Origin: Austropuccinia psidii | Lineage: Eukaryota > Basidiomycota > Pucciniomycetes > Pucciniales > Sphaerophragmiaceae | Assembly: GCA_023105745.1 (NCBI GenBank) | Contig: JALGQZ010000005.1 | Location: forward strand, 63,106,019 to 63,170,018 | Length of the DNA stretch: 64,000 bases | Direction of reading: 5' to 3' | In this document: positions 38,624 to 50,220 of the stretch, piece after piece | How positions within the stretch are numbered: position 1 is the first letter of the stretch | Layout: each line of letters begins with the position of its first letter | The notes under the pieces: model-generated | Told to the model about the DNA's origin: nothing | Database searches by the model: none | The model's input: the letters and a program-made list of their open reading frames with translations, nothing else | Translations under genes and position numbers: made by a program

Positions 38624-39448
38624 ATCAGAGAAAATGACCTCAAGGAAATGGAGCCATAACTCAATTATGGCCCCCCCTCAAAGCCTCCAAGGTGGTGATT
38701 AAAGGCCCCTTTGGGGCTGAATTCATCACCCAGGACCTCCCCTTCAACTTTGGGGAGGTCAGGATCTTGATGGTCCTGGACCCTCTCAATGGGTCCAGAC
38801 CATGTGGGTGAAAATTGGGCCATGGGCCACTTTATGGTCCCATGGAACCCCTGGGTCCCCAGCAAAATTGGGCCCAGGGGGTCTCCAATAGCCCCCACAG
38901 ACCACGGACCCTAGGACCCCAAGCAAGCCAAAAAGCCGAAAATGGCATATTTTCATTAAAATCAAAATTTTCACCCAGGACCCAAAGGAGGCCAGATTGA
39001 CCATAACTTCAATTTGAATCAGGAATCACCATAGCAAGGGCCAAGGCCCAAAAGCTATGGTAAGGCCAGAGGGAGGCATTTTCAAGGTTAATGGGGACAA
39101 AACCCCTTGAAGACTTTTCCAAGACATTTCCAGTAAAGGCAAGGAGGGGCCCAACATCAGAAGAGCTCAATGGCCATCATTCTGGGATACAACCCAAGGC
39201 CATGCTCCAAAAGGAAGGATTGACTGAATCAAAAGAAGAAAAACGCATATTTTGAAGTGGAAGAACTTACTCAAGCTAAAGAAGGGGGAATTCAAATCAA
39301 TTTGGCAGGGAAGATAAGAAAAGTGAGTTTCAGTATAATAGCTAAGAGGAGAAGATAATTAAAAAGAAATTCTTTTTGAAAAAAATGTGGGGATATTGAG
39401 ATGCCACTAAGCAGTGGCAGGGTATTATGGTGTTCAGGAGCCCACCAG
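38624..39448. other. GC-richer stretch upstream of the antisense gene
   Basis: No confident gene. Bases 38640-38940 are rich in GGCC/CCTGG and short inverted repeats (for example GGACC...GGTCC, TGGGCCATGGGCCA), unlike the rest of E. It may be the promoter region of the antisense gene; minus-strand ORFs of 72-77 codons here are Gly/Pro-rich and not recognised. Confidence 0.4.
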
Positions 39449-39465
39449 TTTTAAGAGGGGGATAC
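39449..39465 (+). promoter_or_regulatory. Polypurine tract of element E
   Basis: AAGAGGGGGA at 39453-39462 lies three bases before the 3' LTR start TGTAAC, where plus-strand priming is expected. Confidence 0.65.
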
Positions 39466-40214
39466 TGTAACAACCACTCATCAGGGGTAAGGGTATCCTT
39501 TATTACACCCACTCAAATACCTAAAATGAGCAAATCCACTGTTTTAATCAATATTCAGTTTCAGAAATCTTCCTTTCTGAAACATGCATACAGCTTGGTT
39601 CTTCAAATACAGCCTTTCAACATTGGTACAGCTTGGATTCACCCAATACAGTTTGGGTACACCATCCTGAAGCTGTAGGATCACTCTATACCACCACACC
39701 TCTTGTACAGGCCCTGTACAGCTGTACAAGACCTGTATTGGCCAGACTCAATTCACTCATCATTTATTCTCATGAAAATTCTCTGTCTGGATCAGGGCTG
39801 GTGATTCTCACATATACCAGCCCCTCTTTCTCCCCCTGCGGACTTTTCCCCAGTTAATTAATTTAGTTTATTTATTATTTCATGAATATTATTATCCTTA
39901 TTTTGGTTATTATATTTATTTAATATTAAGTTAGTCTCTGCATTTTCTTTCTTTGCCTGTACAGTATGAGCTGAGTGGCCATATCCTTATTAACCCTTCT
40001 CTTTCCATTCTGACAGGTTGAAACAGTGGACTTGGACTTGTTTGTGGTTGGCTCTTTTATTACTTACTCTTATTCTTTTGTTGCTTCATTTCTTATATTT
40101 CTTTTATTAGTAATTCATCATACTACACTCTTAAGTGTATTTGTCTCTTATCATATCCTGAGCCCTCCATAAGTAAGTGCCAGGCCCTCTTCACTTAGAA
40201 GAGCCCCTGTGACA
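39466..40214 (+). repeat. 3' LTR of element E
   Basis: 749 bp, homologous end to end with 9892-10655. Followed at once by GCTGG, the right copy of the target duplication. Confidence 0.93.
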
Positions 40215-40260
40215 GCTGGTTCCTTTGGAAGGCAAGGTCTCTGGGGTGTACAGGTAACAT
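40215..40260 (-). pseudogene. First codons of gag of element B
   Basis: ATG at 40260 (minus) begins MLPVHPRDLAFQRNQ and reaches the E insertion. With one GCTGG removed the next codons are at 9886 downward (PEDREGLSRTRR), in frame. This start matches the family N-terminus I recall (MLPVHLRN...). The second frame over the same bases reads LYTPETLPSKGTS and also continues into frame b at 9907-9650. Confidence 0.85.
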
Positions 40261-41067
40261 TTCAGTGTTTCCAAGCAGTCATAAAATTTATGTATTTCCC
40301 TTTGACTGTGCCTTGTACAAATTTGTTGTCTGCTCATTTTGGAAATTTTGCTTTAGAGATTACAACTGGGTTAATTATGGTAATCTTCCCTGTACAAGGT
40401 TTTAAGGTGGGTTTACCTTGTATTGAAGCAGAGGTTTGTGGTTTTATGGTCCTCTGAGTGGCAATGGGTGTCCATTTTGTTTCTGTTATGAGGCCTTAAC
40501 TATGCCTCTTTCCTTTTCCCTTGCTGCCGTCTGGTTCTGAGGGTGTCACTGGTGTGTTGGCCTGTGACTGTGTTTCTAGTGGGATGTAGTTTTTTTCCAC
40601 TGAAATAAAACAGGAAAAGAGGGCTTAATGTCAGTTAAGACTTCTTAATATGCTGTTTGCACATCTAAGAATGGCCTCTGGGCTTATATATTCCTATATT
40701 ATGCCGTTGTATAATAACAGTGTAATTGTATTAACAATTCCATGTCTGAAATACAGCTGACAGATATCTGGTACACTGTTTGTATACCAATATTTCACAG
40801 AATAACTTGTAATTAGCAAGCATAATCTGAAAAAGTGTGGTATGTAAGAGGGTAATTGAATTAACAATACACCTAACCAGGCCTCAACTGTTGGTTTCAC
40901 AGTAAGAGGTGTCCTTATTTAATTAAAAAAATGGACTTTATTAGTGGCTTAACATGTTTTGCTATGTTAAACACACCAAAAATAAGGTTTGGTATGGTGA
41001 TTAAACTATAATCAACCACACAAGATAATCAACAAAGATAAAAATAGTGGTATATAACATATACCAC

Positions 41068-41115
<48 letters not shown>

Positions 41116-41234
41116 ATATGTTTTATATATATTTTTAAGAGAAAATATGCCTAAAAAGATAAAACAATATTTTAGAATATAAGAAAATAACTAAAAAACT
41201 CACTTGTCAGGTCCAAAAAGTCAAAAAAACACAG
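40261..41234 (-). other. Leader of element B, no gene
   Basis: Untranslated leader between PBS and gag. An (AT)n run lies at 41070-41113. Small plus-strand ORFs have no family resemblance. Confidence 0.5.
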
Positions 41235-41248
41235 CCAGGCCCCCAAGA
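41235..41248 (-). promoter_or_regulatory. Primer binding site-like sequence of element B
   Basis: CCAGGCCCCCAAGA abuts the LTR end TGTCAGGC. Same sequence and place as in A and C. Confidence 0.7.
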
Positions 41249-42620
41249 TGTCAGGCTGAGTCTATGATAAAGAGGTAATAAGGCTATTTACATCTTTAAA
41301 TATGACTGTGACATGGATAAAAAGTGTTAAAAAGGTTTAATTAAAGATAAAAAGGGCTTTACTAATGAGAATGAGTGGTGGTGAGCGCTGTTGAAAGCCC
41401 TGGGTGCAGCTTTACCTGTTGGGTTACAATAATAAAGACTACAATACTAAAATTTATAGTATAACCTGATTATTTTCCAATATTATAACTGTTTTTGACA
41501 GTTTCATAATGTAGGAATTCAAGAGCAGGATGGGTATTCCTTTTCTGGCAGTGAAAAGGATGCTAGACCTTTTCATGTAGAGGAAGTGAAGATTTTTCCC
41601 CCTTAAGGACAGGCTTGTGGTTTGAGAAATGCCTGTATAGCCTATATTGGGCTCAGATGTGGTTTTGAAACCACATCTGGGCAGTTTTCACCAATACAGG
41701 GTGAAAACGTTCATCTGGGGACAACACAGCTTGATTCTGACATGTATGATGCGTAGAATGCTGTACAGAACCTGTATGGGACCCCAATATTGAATGAACT
41801 ATTAAGTATGGAAGTAAAAAAAATTCTTCATCAGTTTGACCCCTCATAATCATGCTTATGGGATATTATCCCATGGTAAGGCTGTATTGGCCAAACTGTG
41901 GGATTTTGATCTTAAAACATCCTTAACCTTGTCAGTTTTTGAGATATCAACCTCAGATTGTCTCAGTGGGTTGGCCTGTTTGTGTTCTACACAATGGTCC
42001 TTCATTTCATCTGGCTATCATTAAATATAGCAAAGGTATCCCATGTACAAAATTTTTGTACATACATGTGTTTTAGGCAAAAAGCTGTATTGGGCTTGTT
42101 TGCCTTATGAGTTTTGTTCTAGATGGGATATGGGGGAATGAATGACACAATAAAATAGCCCTTATTTTTCTCTTCCCAAAAAGACCCCACTTTAGGTATC
42201 TCACACTGAAACTGTAGAAGCTAGATGAGAGGTGGATGTTTTATTCACCCTTATTTGGCCTGAATTTAGCCATAACTTCTGTAATACTGGTGCTAGCTCA
42301 GTTTGGCTTTTACCATTGGATAGCCCTGACTCAGAGCTTTATTATGAATATCCATTTTATGGGGTTAAGCCTCTTACTCTTTATTTCAGATGAGAGGTGA
42401 AAAGTAAGTTTTATGCTCAGCAATAACTTTGAGCAGGAATAACTTTGTTATTCTTTGTCCTCTGGTGCTGGGACTTTCATATTTGGAAAGGGGTGAGTTT
42501 CCCTTTCTTTTGATACCTTTTGAGCTGACTTGGCTCAGCTCCATGTTTTGGTGGTAACTTGGCTATACCATTGATTTATGGTATTTGGCTATCATGCTTG
42601 TGCTCTGGTTTTGAGTCACA
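41249..42620 (-). repeat. 5' LTR of element B, proximal copy
   Basis: On the minus strand it starts TGTGACTC (42620) and ends CTGACA (41249), next to the PBS. 1372 bp. A second, clearly diverged copy follows head to tail at 42624-44027. Confidence 0.75.
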
Positions 42621-42623
42621 GGC

Positions 42624-44027
42624 TGGCACTGAGTCTATGATAAAGGTGTATAATAGTGCTTGAAAGCTTTAACTCTGACTTTGAAATGTTAAAAATAGTT
42701 TAAAATGAATTTTATTTATAATAATGAAGGGTTTTAATGATGATAAAAGGGCTTTACTATTGTACAATAGCAGTGGTGAGTGCTGCTGAAAGCCCTGGGT
42801 GCAGTCTTACCAGTTAGGTTACTCTAATAAGAGCTACAATACTTAAGTTTAAAGTATAACCTGGCTATTTTCCAACAGTATAACTGTTTTTGACAGTTGT
42901 ACTATATCGGAATCGAAGAGCAGGATGGGGAAACCTTTTCTGGCAGTGAAAAGGCCCCTTTTTATCCTAAAATGGGGTGAAAAGGCCGCTAGACCTTTCC
43001 ACATAGAGTAAGGTAAGATTTTTCACTCCCAAGTACTGGATTGTGGTTTTTAAAAAGCCTGTATAGCCTTCATTGGGCTCAGATGTTGTTTCACCAATAC
43101 AGGGTGGGAAATTTCATCTGGGGACCACAGAGCCTGATTCTGATGTGTATTACGCATAGAATTCTGTACAGAACCTATATGGGACCCCAGTATTGAATGA
43201 ACTATGGGGTATTTATGTTGAAAACTCTTCTTTGTCTGTTTGACACCTCATAATCATGTTCATGGGTTACTATCCCACTATAAGTCCGTATTAGCCAAAC
43301 TGTGGGATTTTGAGCTTTAAGCAGCCATAACTTTGTCAGTTTTTGTGATATCAACCACTAAAATGGTTCAATGTGTAGCCCTGGATTGGTTCTACGAAAT
43401 GGTACCTCATTTTTGTATTGTCATGAGTAAATATGGAAAAGTTATGCCATGTACAGGTTTTCTTGTACACATTTATGATTTGTCCGAAACCTGTATTGAG
43501 CTTGTTTGCTCCATATCTCCCTTTTTAAATGAGATATGAGAAAATGGATTACACCATTAGATAAACCTGATTTTTCTCTTTTCAGAAAGACCCCAATCTA
43601 GGTATTTCACACTAAAACTGTAAAAGCTAGAGGGAAGGTGAATATTTTATTCACCCTTATTTCAACTTATTTTGGTCAGAACTTCTGTAATTCCTCTTCT
43701 AGCTAAGTTTGACTAGTACCAATGGATAGCCCTGACTTAGAGCTCCCTTTCAAATACATGTTTAATGGGGTTAGGCCGCTTCCTCTGTATTTCAGATGAG
43801 AGGTGAAAATTAAGGTATATGCTCAGCAACAAATTTGAGCAGGGATAACTTTGTTATTCTTTGTCCTATGATGATGGGACTTGTATATTTGGAAAGGGGT
43901 GAGTTTCCTGCTTCTTTTGATACCTTGTGAGATGATTTTTCTCAGCTCCATGTTTTGGTGGTATCTTGGCTATACCATTGATTTATGGTATTTGGCTGTC
44001 ATGCTTGTGCTCTGGTTTTGTGTCACA
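42624..44027 (-). repeat. Second LTR copy in tandem, same orientation
   Basis: 1404 bp, starting TGTGACAC (44027, minus) and ending CAGTGCCA (42624). It is collinear with 41249-42620 but clearly diverged, with indels, for example an extra stretch near 42955. Only GGC separates the two, and GGC also follows the second. Could be a tandem duplication, an LTR-LTR fusion, or a second insertion at the same site. Confidence 0.7.
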
Positions 44028-44031
44028 GGCG

Positions 44032-45424
44032 GACAGTTGACCACTTTCTTTTTGAAGTGGTCCAAACTTAAAAAAAGAAAATATTCAGAATCTAATGGCT
44101 AATAAGTAAGGAATTATGTAGTTTTATAATTATATTCAAGGTATAACCCCTTGAGATAATGGTTTGAGATTTAAAATAGTAAATTGCAACAGAAAAAATG
44201 AGTTACAAGAAAAATAATCAAAAATACAGTTTTTATGACGTAATAAAATTCACTTGGAAGTTTATTAGTTACATACAAAGCTATCAGAAGTTACTCTTTT
44301 CAATTTCTGCAGCATGCATAACTTGAACATCATTAATGATCAAAGCTTAAGCTTAAAATTGATCATTTATGATCCCTCACTGTAATCTTAAAGTAAGTTC
44401 AACAGTCATATAAGTAATAAAGGTGTTGTATACTAGTCTTTCATGATTCAAACTAATAAAATACACAAAGATTAGTCTTCTGAAAAGTCTATGCTGTCAG
44501 GAAACTAAGAGTTACCGTGATAACTCTAAATAATGGCATAATAATGAGATAAGATGGTTTAATTATGATGTAATCATCACTAAACCTTGAAATATTGATC
44601 AATTCCAGTGGATACCATCATTACAAGTATACTAGAAGACATCTGGACTCTAGGAGGGAGGAATTTACTAGATATAGAGCTCTTTTAACCTTATTTCCCC
44701 CTCAGACACAACAAAAACATTCAATCATTAAAATCAAAGGTAAAAACTTTATTCTTTTTATATAAAATTATTATTTATTTAAAGACCCAAGTTAATTCTC
44801 ATTTCATACATCAATATTGATGTGATCACATCAAGTTTTATTTCTTTTTGTTAAATTTCTCTCTAAAGTATCTAAATCCATGTAAAAAGAAGAATATTTT
44901 TAAGTTCTTTTATTTTCTAGTGTAAATACAATTTAAATAAGTTTTATTTCCATTTTTAGGTGTTAATTTATCAAAAATTATTATATTTAGTGTCAAAATT
45001 AGGTTATCTTCATCATTTATAATAATTTCCTCTTTATTAGTACTTTAATAATCCTTTCATTAATATAAATAGGAGTTATATTGATATATAACTTTATAAT
45101 ATTGGTAATTTATTTGTATAAATTGTTTTTTATTATTAAATAACAATTTTTCATGCCTTTATTATTCTTTTGTTAAAATAATAAAGTGTCATCAATATAT
45201 CAATTATTTTATATTAATATATTTATTTTTATTATATTAATTTTTTCTAATATAATTTATCTTGTTAAATTTATTCAATAATATAGATATTTTACAATAT
45301 AATTATGATAATTCTTTCTTATTATAATCATCCTTTATCTTATTCTTCAATTTGATAAGGACGGTCACAGTACAATAAGTAAAATATTGGTAATATTTCC
45401 TTTTTTTCATAGTCAAAACTTGTA
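44032..45424 (+). repeat. 5'-truncated LTR of the 5266-7277 family
   Basis: Collinear with about 5902-7277, from AGTTGACCACTTT to CATAGTCAAAACTTGTA, with many substitutions. It has lost the first 630 bp where the tandem LTRs of B begin, as expected if B was inserted into it; its 5' part would lie beyond B. 45425-45666 is flanking AT-rich DNA with no gene. Confidence 0.75.
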
Positions 45425-45666
45425 CTATTGTGGATATTATCACCAATTGAAAAGAATAGGATTGACTTCAATTGATTATCTTTTAATTAATCTATTTGGA
45501 CAGCCTTCCAACAGTAAGATCCCATACTGGCTAGCGTTGATTCTAATATTCAAACCTCAATAACTCTGTAAATTTTGAAGATGGGAAGCTCAAAATAAGC
45601 TATTTTAGATCTCCTGATAGGCTCTACACAATGCTTACTAATTTGGTATACCTATGAGTAAGTATG

Positions 45667-46347
45667 TGTAAGATGTGACTATGAAGCTGATGATAATATT
45701 ACTATTAATCAACAGTACTATGTCTGTTCTTATGAGATATAACAATAAAATATTATTATAACCACAATTAAATAATTAAATAATTATTTCTTTCACGTGT
45801 TAAACACTACTATTGATTTTAACAGTGAGCAGTAATTGTCTACAACAATCAAGTACAAGAAGATTTTAATAATGAAACTTCTTTTATTAAAATAATAAAA
45901 TTATTTTAATATATAATTATCTTTTGCAAGAATAATTATAAATGCAATTCTTGAAGAAAACTAATTTTATAGAAAAACTTTAAGAATTAAAGATAAATTA
46001 CTCACTAATATTCCAAAGAGCTTATTGAAAGATAAGATAGAGAGGTTTGATGTAGAATTGTGGATTTAAGGGATCAAAATGAATTTATAACAGTATTACA
46101 ACAATATATAGTTGGATTCTATGATTTCACGTCTTTCTGATTGATTCTGAAAGAATTAAAACACTGAAGAATAGCTTTAACTAATACTTACTTGTTGGTA
46201 ACAATGATATAAATGGTTAATAAGATGATGATGATGATGTGGAAAAAACAGCAAGAGGAGGCGTCTTTTAAGTAAACAACAGCTCACAGAGGCGTTCCAT
46301 GGAGAAAACTGAAAAACCAGTGAGTGAGAAAACAATAAACCCTTTTT
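45667..46347 (-). repeat. 3' LTR of element C
   Basis: Plus strand starts TGTAAGATGTGACTATGAA and ends AAACCCTTTT. The start matches the reverse-read end of the 5266-7277 LTR (TGTAAGGTTTGACTATGAA), so the LTR ends are related across families. Confidence 0.85.
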
Positions 46348-46367
46348 CCATGATCCATTCTCATCTT

Positions 46368-47755
46368 TTAATACCATTTCTTTGCAGTTCTGGTAAACAG
46401 ACAATGTAATTTTCCCACTATCATTTCATCAGGTATATTGAAGTCTTCTTGCAACATATCAATAGTACTGATGAGCTCAATATGGTTGTATTCTCCTTCC
46501 CCAGAGAATGTTGGCCATTCTTCCAATTTGGGAATATCTTTTTTGGAGATAATGATTTCTCCTAAGAATGGGGTCAAACTTCCTTTAACAGAACGTTTTT
46601 CTTCATTCAAAGGTGTAGAATGTCTTGGCATATGTGGGTCATAATTCTTCTGAATTTGTTCCACATTTAAAATTATTTCATTCTTTAATTTCTGCCTTTC
46701 ACTGTCACTTTATGCTAAATGTGTAGCAAACTGATTGGTATTTTCAGCTATTTCTAAGATATGATCTTTCAGAACTTTGAGTTGATCATTAATGTTAAAA
46801 ATGGGAAGATATTTCATTTCATCATTTTGAACTTGACATTAACTCTCAATTCTTTCACAAGTATTTATAATGGAATCAAGTCTGACATTTGCCAATTGAT
46901 ACCATTCTTTTTGTCATTTCTTTTGAATTCACTTATGTCTCATGTGATTTTATTTATCTTTGCATCAAATTTGCCAAGTTCTACATCAAGACTACTTTTT
47001 ACAAAATGTATTTGCTGTGTTATTTGTGTGGAAAAGTTCTGTTCATCCTCTCCTGCTCTTTGGCTGTGAATTCCATCAGAGTTCTGGACATTTTGAACAC
47101 ACTGTCCACAGCTGAAAGCTTCAATTTGGGGATCCTGTACCCTTGTGGGTAAGGTCTGTGCCAATTCGCTTTGCCTTTGCCCTTGCCTTGATGGTTCTTG
47201 GGAACTCTCTGCTTCTTCTGAGTTCCTTTGGGCTTGTCCTTGGACACTTCTGGAGCTGGTTTGGAGCTGGTAGATGCCACTAGGGCCTCTGTCTCCAAAG
47301 CTGGAGTCATTTCCAACTCTTTCTTCTGGTCTATGGATAAAATACTTTGGTTCTTCAACCAATTCATCATCTTTTTGACCTTGTCTTTGCAAGACAATGG
47401 GCTCCAACCTCCTAAGAGTTCTATGGTCTTCTCCTGACCCAGAAAGCTCTTGATGTGTAAGTGGGGGTTCATGGCCCCCTTCCAAAGGCTTGGGCATATT
47501 TCCCACTCCTCTTCTTTGGCTGCTCTGAACCACTTTTTGTACTGGCATTGATATATTTCTATTGCTGCCACCTGAAAATTGTTCAGCCCTGATAATATTG
47601 CCATGAATCAGTTCAGACTCAGAATTTACATCAAAATCTGTGGGTACAGACCTTGGGGAAGGGGGGGAAACTCTAACATCCTCCAAATTTGGTCTTGCCT
47701 CTTCCTTGTCCACATCCATCTGGTTGGACTGAATAGTTGCTTCCTTTTCTCGCAT
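46368..47755 (-). pseudogene. Gag of element C, frame a with coiled coil and capsid start
   Basis: ATG at 47755 opens a 271-codon ORF to 46940: acidic start (DVDKEEARPNLEDVRVSPP), a Gln/Arg/Ser-rich middle (GQGQRQSELAQTLPT) and a coiled-coil beginning (SSLDVELGKFDAKINKI). The coiled-coil region 46930-46670 has stops. The gag domain continues at 46664 (PKLEEWPTFSGEGEYNHIEL, FTRTAKKWY) and is ended by the LTR. The same order is seen in A and B. A second frame is fully open within the first part (47020-47604). Confidence 0.8.
47020..47604 (-). CDS. Overlapping frame b protein of element C (194 aa)
   Basis: Uninterrupted and wholly inside frame a. A helical, globular-looking N-terminal half (ILSGLNNFQVAAIEIYQCQYKKWF, EEEWEICPSLWK, KSFLGQEKTIELLGGWSPL) is followed by a Lys/Pro-rich linker and a C-terminal GYRIPKLKLSAVDSVFKMSRTLMEF. 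Element A has the same two blocks in its frame b (KFLGHPNTFKLLNRWHPL; GYRIPKIKQDAMENVFQMARTMMEL). Function unknown; it may be the true N-terminal gag domain with frame a entered later by shifting, or a separate protein. The 585 bp are clearly richer in GC than the flanks. Confidence 0.65.
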   Translation of the reverse strand: MAILSGLNNFQVAAIEIYQCQYKKWFRAAKEEEWEICPSLWKGAMNPHLHIKSFLGQEKTIELLGGWSPLSCKDKVKKMMNWLKNQSILSIDQKKELEMTPALETEALVASTSSKPAPEVSKDKPKGTQKKQRVPKNHQGKGKGKANWHRPYPQGYRIPKLKLSAVDSVFKMSRTLMEFTAKEQERMNRTFPHK

Positions 47756-47769
47756 GTACCATTTTCATG

Positions 47770-47973
47770 TTAATTTAAAGATAAAAGGTGAAAATATAAG
47801 ATAAAACACACACCTTTTGGTGGTAATTTATTCTTTTCTGAGTTGAATAAGGTGCTTCTTTTAGAAATTTGCACCTCAATACTGTCTTCAGATTCTGCTC
47901 CTGAAGATTCTGGAGTAGTGATATATTTTTTACTGAGTCTGTTACCAGCTGCACAGTATTTGATTAAAGACAC
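47770..47973 (-). CDS. Leader ORF of element C
   Basis: 67 codons upstream of gag, equivalent in place to 4218-4469 in A. Ser/Glu-rich (TTPESSGAESEDS). A GTGTGT follows CCAAAAG near 47813 and could be a donor, but no acceptor gave a clean phase to frame b. Low confidence as a gene. Confidence 0.3.
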   Translation of the reverse strand: MSLIKYCAAGNRLSKKYITTPESSGAESEDSIEVQISKRSTLFNSEKNKLPPKGVCFILYFHLLSLN

Positions 47974-48344
47974 TAGAAATAATTGTAAAAGAGAAAAAAA
48001 TATTTTTTATACTTTTTAAAATATTTTTAAAGATTTTTTATAAGCTTTATATTTTTTAATATTGAAAAAATATTTCTTTTTAAATAAAAGAATTAAAACT
48101 TAAGATTTTGAATGAAAATTCATTCAGAGTAACTCAAAGAATATTTTTATAAGTTTTTGGATGTGAAAAAGCCACCTGTAAAAACAGTATAAAATTGAAC
48201 CTAATTCCTCAATGAAAAATATTTCCAAAAAAAATCCAAAAATAAAATTTCTTTTAACATTAAATTGAAAGAAAAAAATTATTAAATTAATAGATTTTAG
48301 AACTTAAAAATATATTAATTAAGGGTACAAGGTTCAAAAAATAT

Positions 48345-48460
48345 GGCCAGGCCCCCAAATGTAAGATGTGGGTAGGTATGGCAGTTTTTAGAACAAAAAA
48401 TGAAGTCAAGAATATGATTAAAGCCAAGTCTATGGTTAAAATCATGGCCAGGCCCCCAAA
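48345..48460 (-). promoter_or_regulatory. Duplicated PBS/LTR-end junction of element C
   Basis: ATGGCCAGGCCCCCAAA occurs twice, at 48343-48359 and 48444-48460. Each is followed by an LTR-end-like start: TGTAAGATGTGGGTAGG at 48360 and TTTAAGATGTGACTATG at 48461. The 87 bp between them look like the remnant of a different LTR. The second copy is the PBS adjoining the complete LTR. Confidence 0.65.
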
Positions 48461-49140
48461 TTTAAGATGTGACTATGAAACTGATGATAATATTACTATC
48501 AATCAAAAGTACTATTTCTGTTCTTATGAAATATAATAATAAAATATTATTATAACCACAATTAAATAATTAAAGAATTATTTCTTTCACGTGTTAAACA
48601 CTACTAGTGATTTTAACAGTGAGCAGTAATTGTCTACAAGAATCAATTACAAGAAGATTTTTATAATAAAACTTCTTTTATTAAAATAATAAAGTTATTT
48701 TAATATATAATTATCTTTTGCAAGAATAATTATAAATGCAATTCTTGAAGAAAACTAATTTTATAGAAAAACTTTAAGAATTAAAGATAAATCACTCACT
48801 AATATTCCAAAGAGCTTATTGAAAGATAAGATAGAGAGGTTTGATGTAGAATTGTGGATTTAAGGGATCAAAATGAATTTATAACAGTATTACAACAATA
48901 TATAGTTGGATTCTATGATTTCACGTCTTTCTGATTGATTCTGAAAGAATTAAAACACTGAAGAATAGCTTTAACTAATACTTACTTGTTGGTAACAATG
49001 ATATAAATGGTTAATAAGATGATGATGATGATGTGGAAAAAACAGCAAGAGGAGGCCTCTTTTAAGTTAACAACAGCTCACAGAGGCGTGCCATGGAGAA
49101 AACTGAAAAACCAGTGAGTGAGAAAAAAATAAACCCTTTT
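48461..49140 (-). repeat. 5' LTR of element C
   Basis: 680 bp, about 97% identical to 45667-46347. The first base has changed (TTTAAG for TGTAAG). Confidence 0.85.
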
Positions 49141-49929
49141 GGATTATTGATTGCATCGTCTGTTGTCATGTAAGATTATCACAATTACTTAATTGAAGCT
49201 TTTACGTGACTACCAACCCCAATATGGTTAAGAATAAAAGGAGTAAAAGCTGTAAATCTTCTTTTATTCTAAAATAATCATTGATTTATTAAAGCTATCA
49301 ATGTTATTGGCAATTTCATCACAGGTTGTAAGTACTGTGAATTTTTGTAGATTCAGTGTTTCACGTAGAATAATCAAAATTGGACTGTATGTAAAACTTT
49401 TAATTTTACTAGTAAAACCAGAATTCTTTTTGTTTGTACCATAGATAATACAGTTTTCCATTAGTCCTGAAAGGTTCAGAGAGATTCATTAAGAATTGTA
49501 TTTTTAATGAATTTTTGAAGTTCTTACCTCATTTCTACATAGAATTGCAAACACCAGGGCAAATGTCACGTCAATTGTCAGCAATTGACTTCACGTCGCA
49601 CCGTGGTCAGTATAAAATCTTGCTTCAGTCGCGTTAGTGTCACTTTATAGTCACTGGATTTAGTGGGTCACGTCAAGTCAGCGTCAAGACAACGTCAATG
49701 GTCACATGTGTCACATGAGATTGTCACTCAAAGCCCAAACCCATCTCAACACTAATTGCAATGTTTGGGTAATTTCACCTCATTGGCTTCCGCATCCCCA
49801 CTTAATCCGCCCCAACGCTTTGCATGCTTATGCGCCGGCACCACCCTCCAGATGACACTCCAACACTGCCCCCCCATCTCCGTCCTCTCCACACCCCCGC
49901 CCTTAACATCTTTATGCTCATGTGGTGCC

Positions 49930-50220
49930 CTCCCAACATGCCTCCGACACCGCTGGCCATCCTTACCCTTGTGTAGTGCCCTCCCAACACTGCTTACCAT
50001 CCTTACGCTTGCGGAGTGCCCTCCCGACACCACTTATCCTTACACTTGTGTAGTGCCCTCCCGACACTGCTTACCATCCTTACGCTTGTAGAGTGCCCTC
50101 CCGACATGCTCCCGACACCACTTATTCTTACACTTGTGTAGTGCCTCCCGACACTGCTTCCCATCCTTACACTTGCGGAGTGCCCTCCCAACATTCTCCC
50201 GACACCACTTATCCTTACGC
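49930..50220. repeat. Minisatellite with CCTTACRCTTG core
   Basis: Seven or so imperfect units of about 30-45 bp: ATCCTTACGCTTG, GAGTGCCCTCCCGACA, CCACTT/CTGCTT. Several short ORFs on both strands are translations of it. It shares the core TCCTTACGCTTGTG, in the same direction, with the array at 55316-55930. Confidence 0.85.

Larger units (their letters stand above)
45667..49140 (-). mobile_element. Element C, gag-only LTR retrotransposon (3.5 kb)
   Basis: Two LTRs (45667-46347 and 48461-49140) differ at roughly 18 positions, about 2.6%. The inside is only PBS, leader ORF and gag, and gag is cut off directly at the 3' LTR after TRTAKKWY. No protease, RT or integrase. It must therefore have used enzymes of a relative, presumably an A-like element with the same PBS. 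No matching 5-bp duplication is obvious at the outer ends. Confidence 0.85.
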
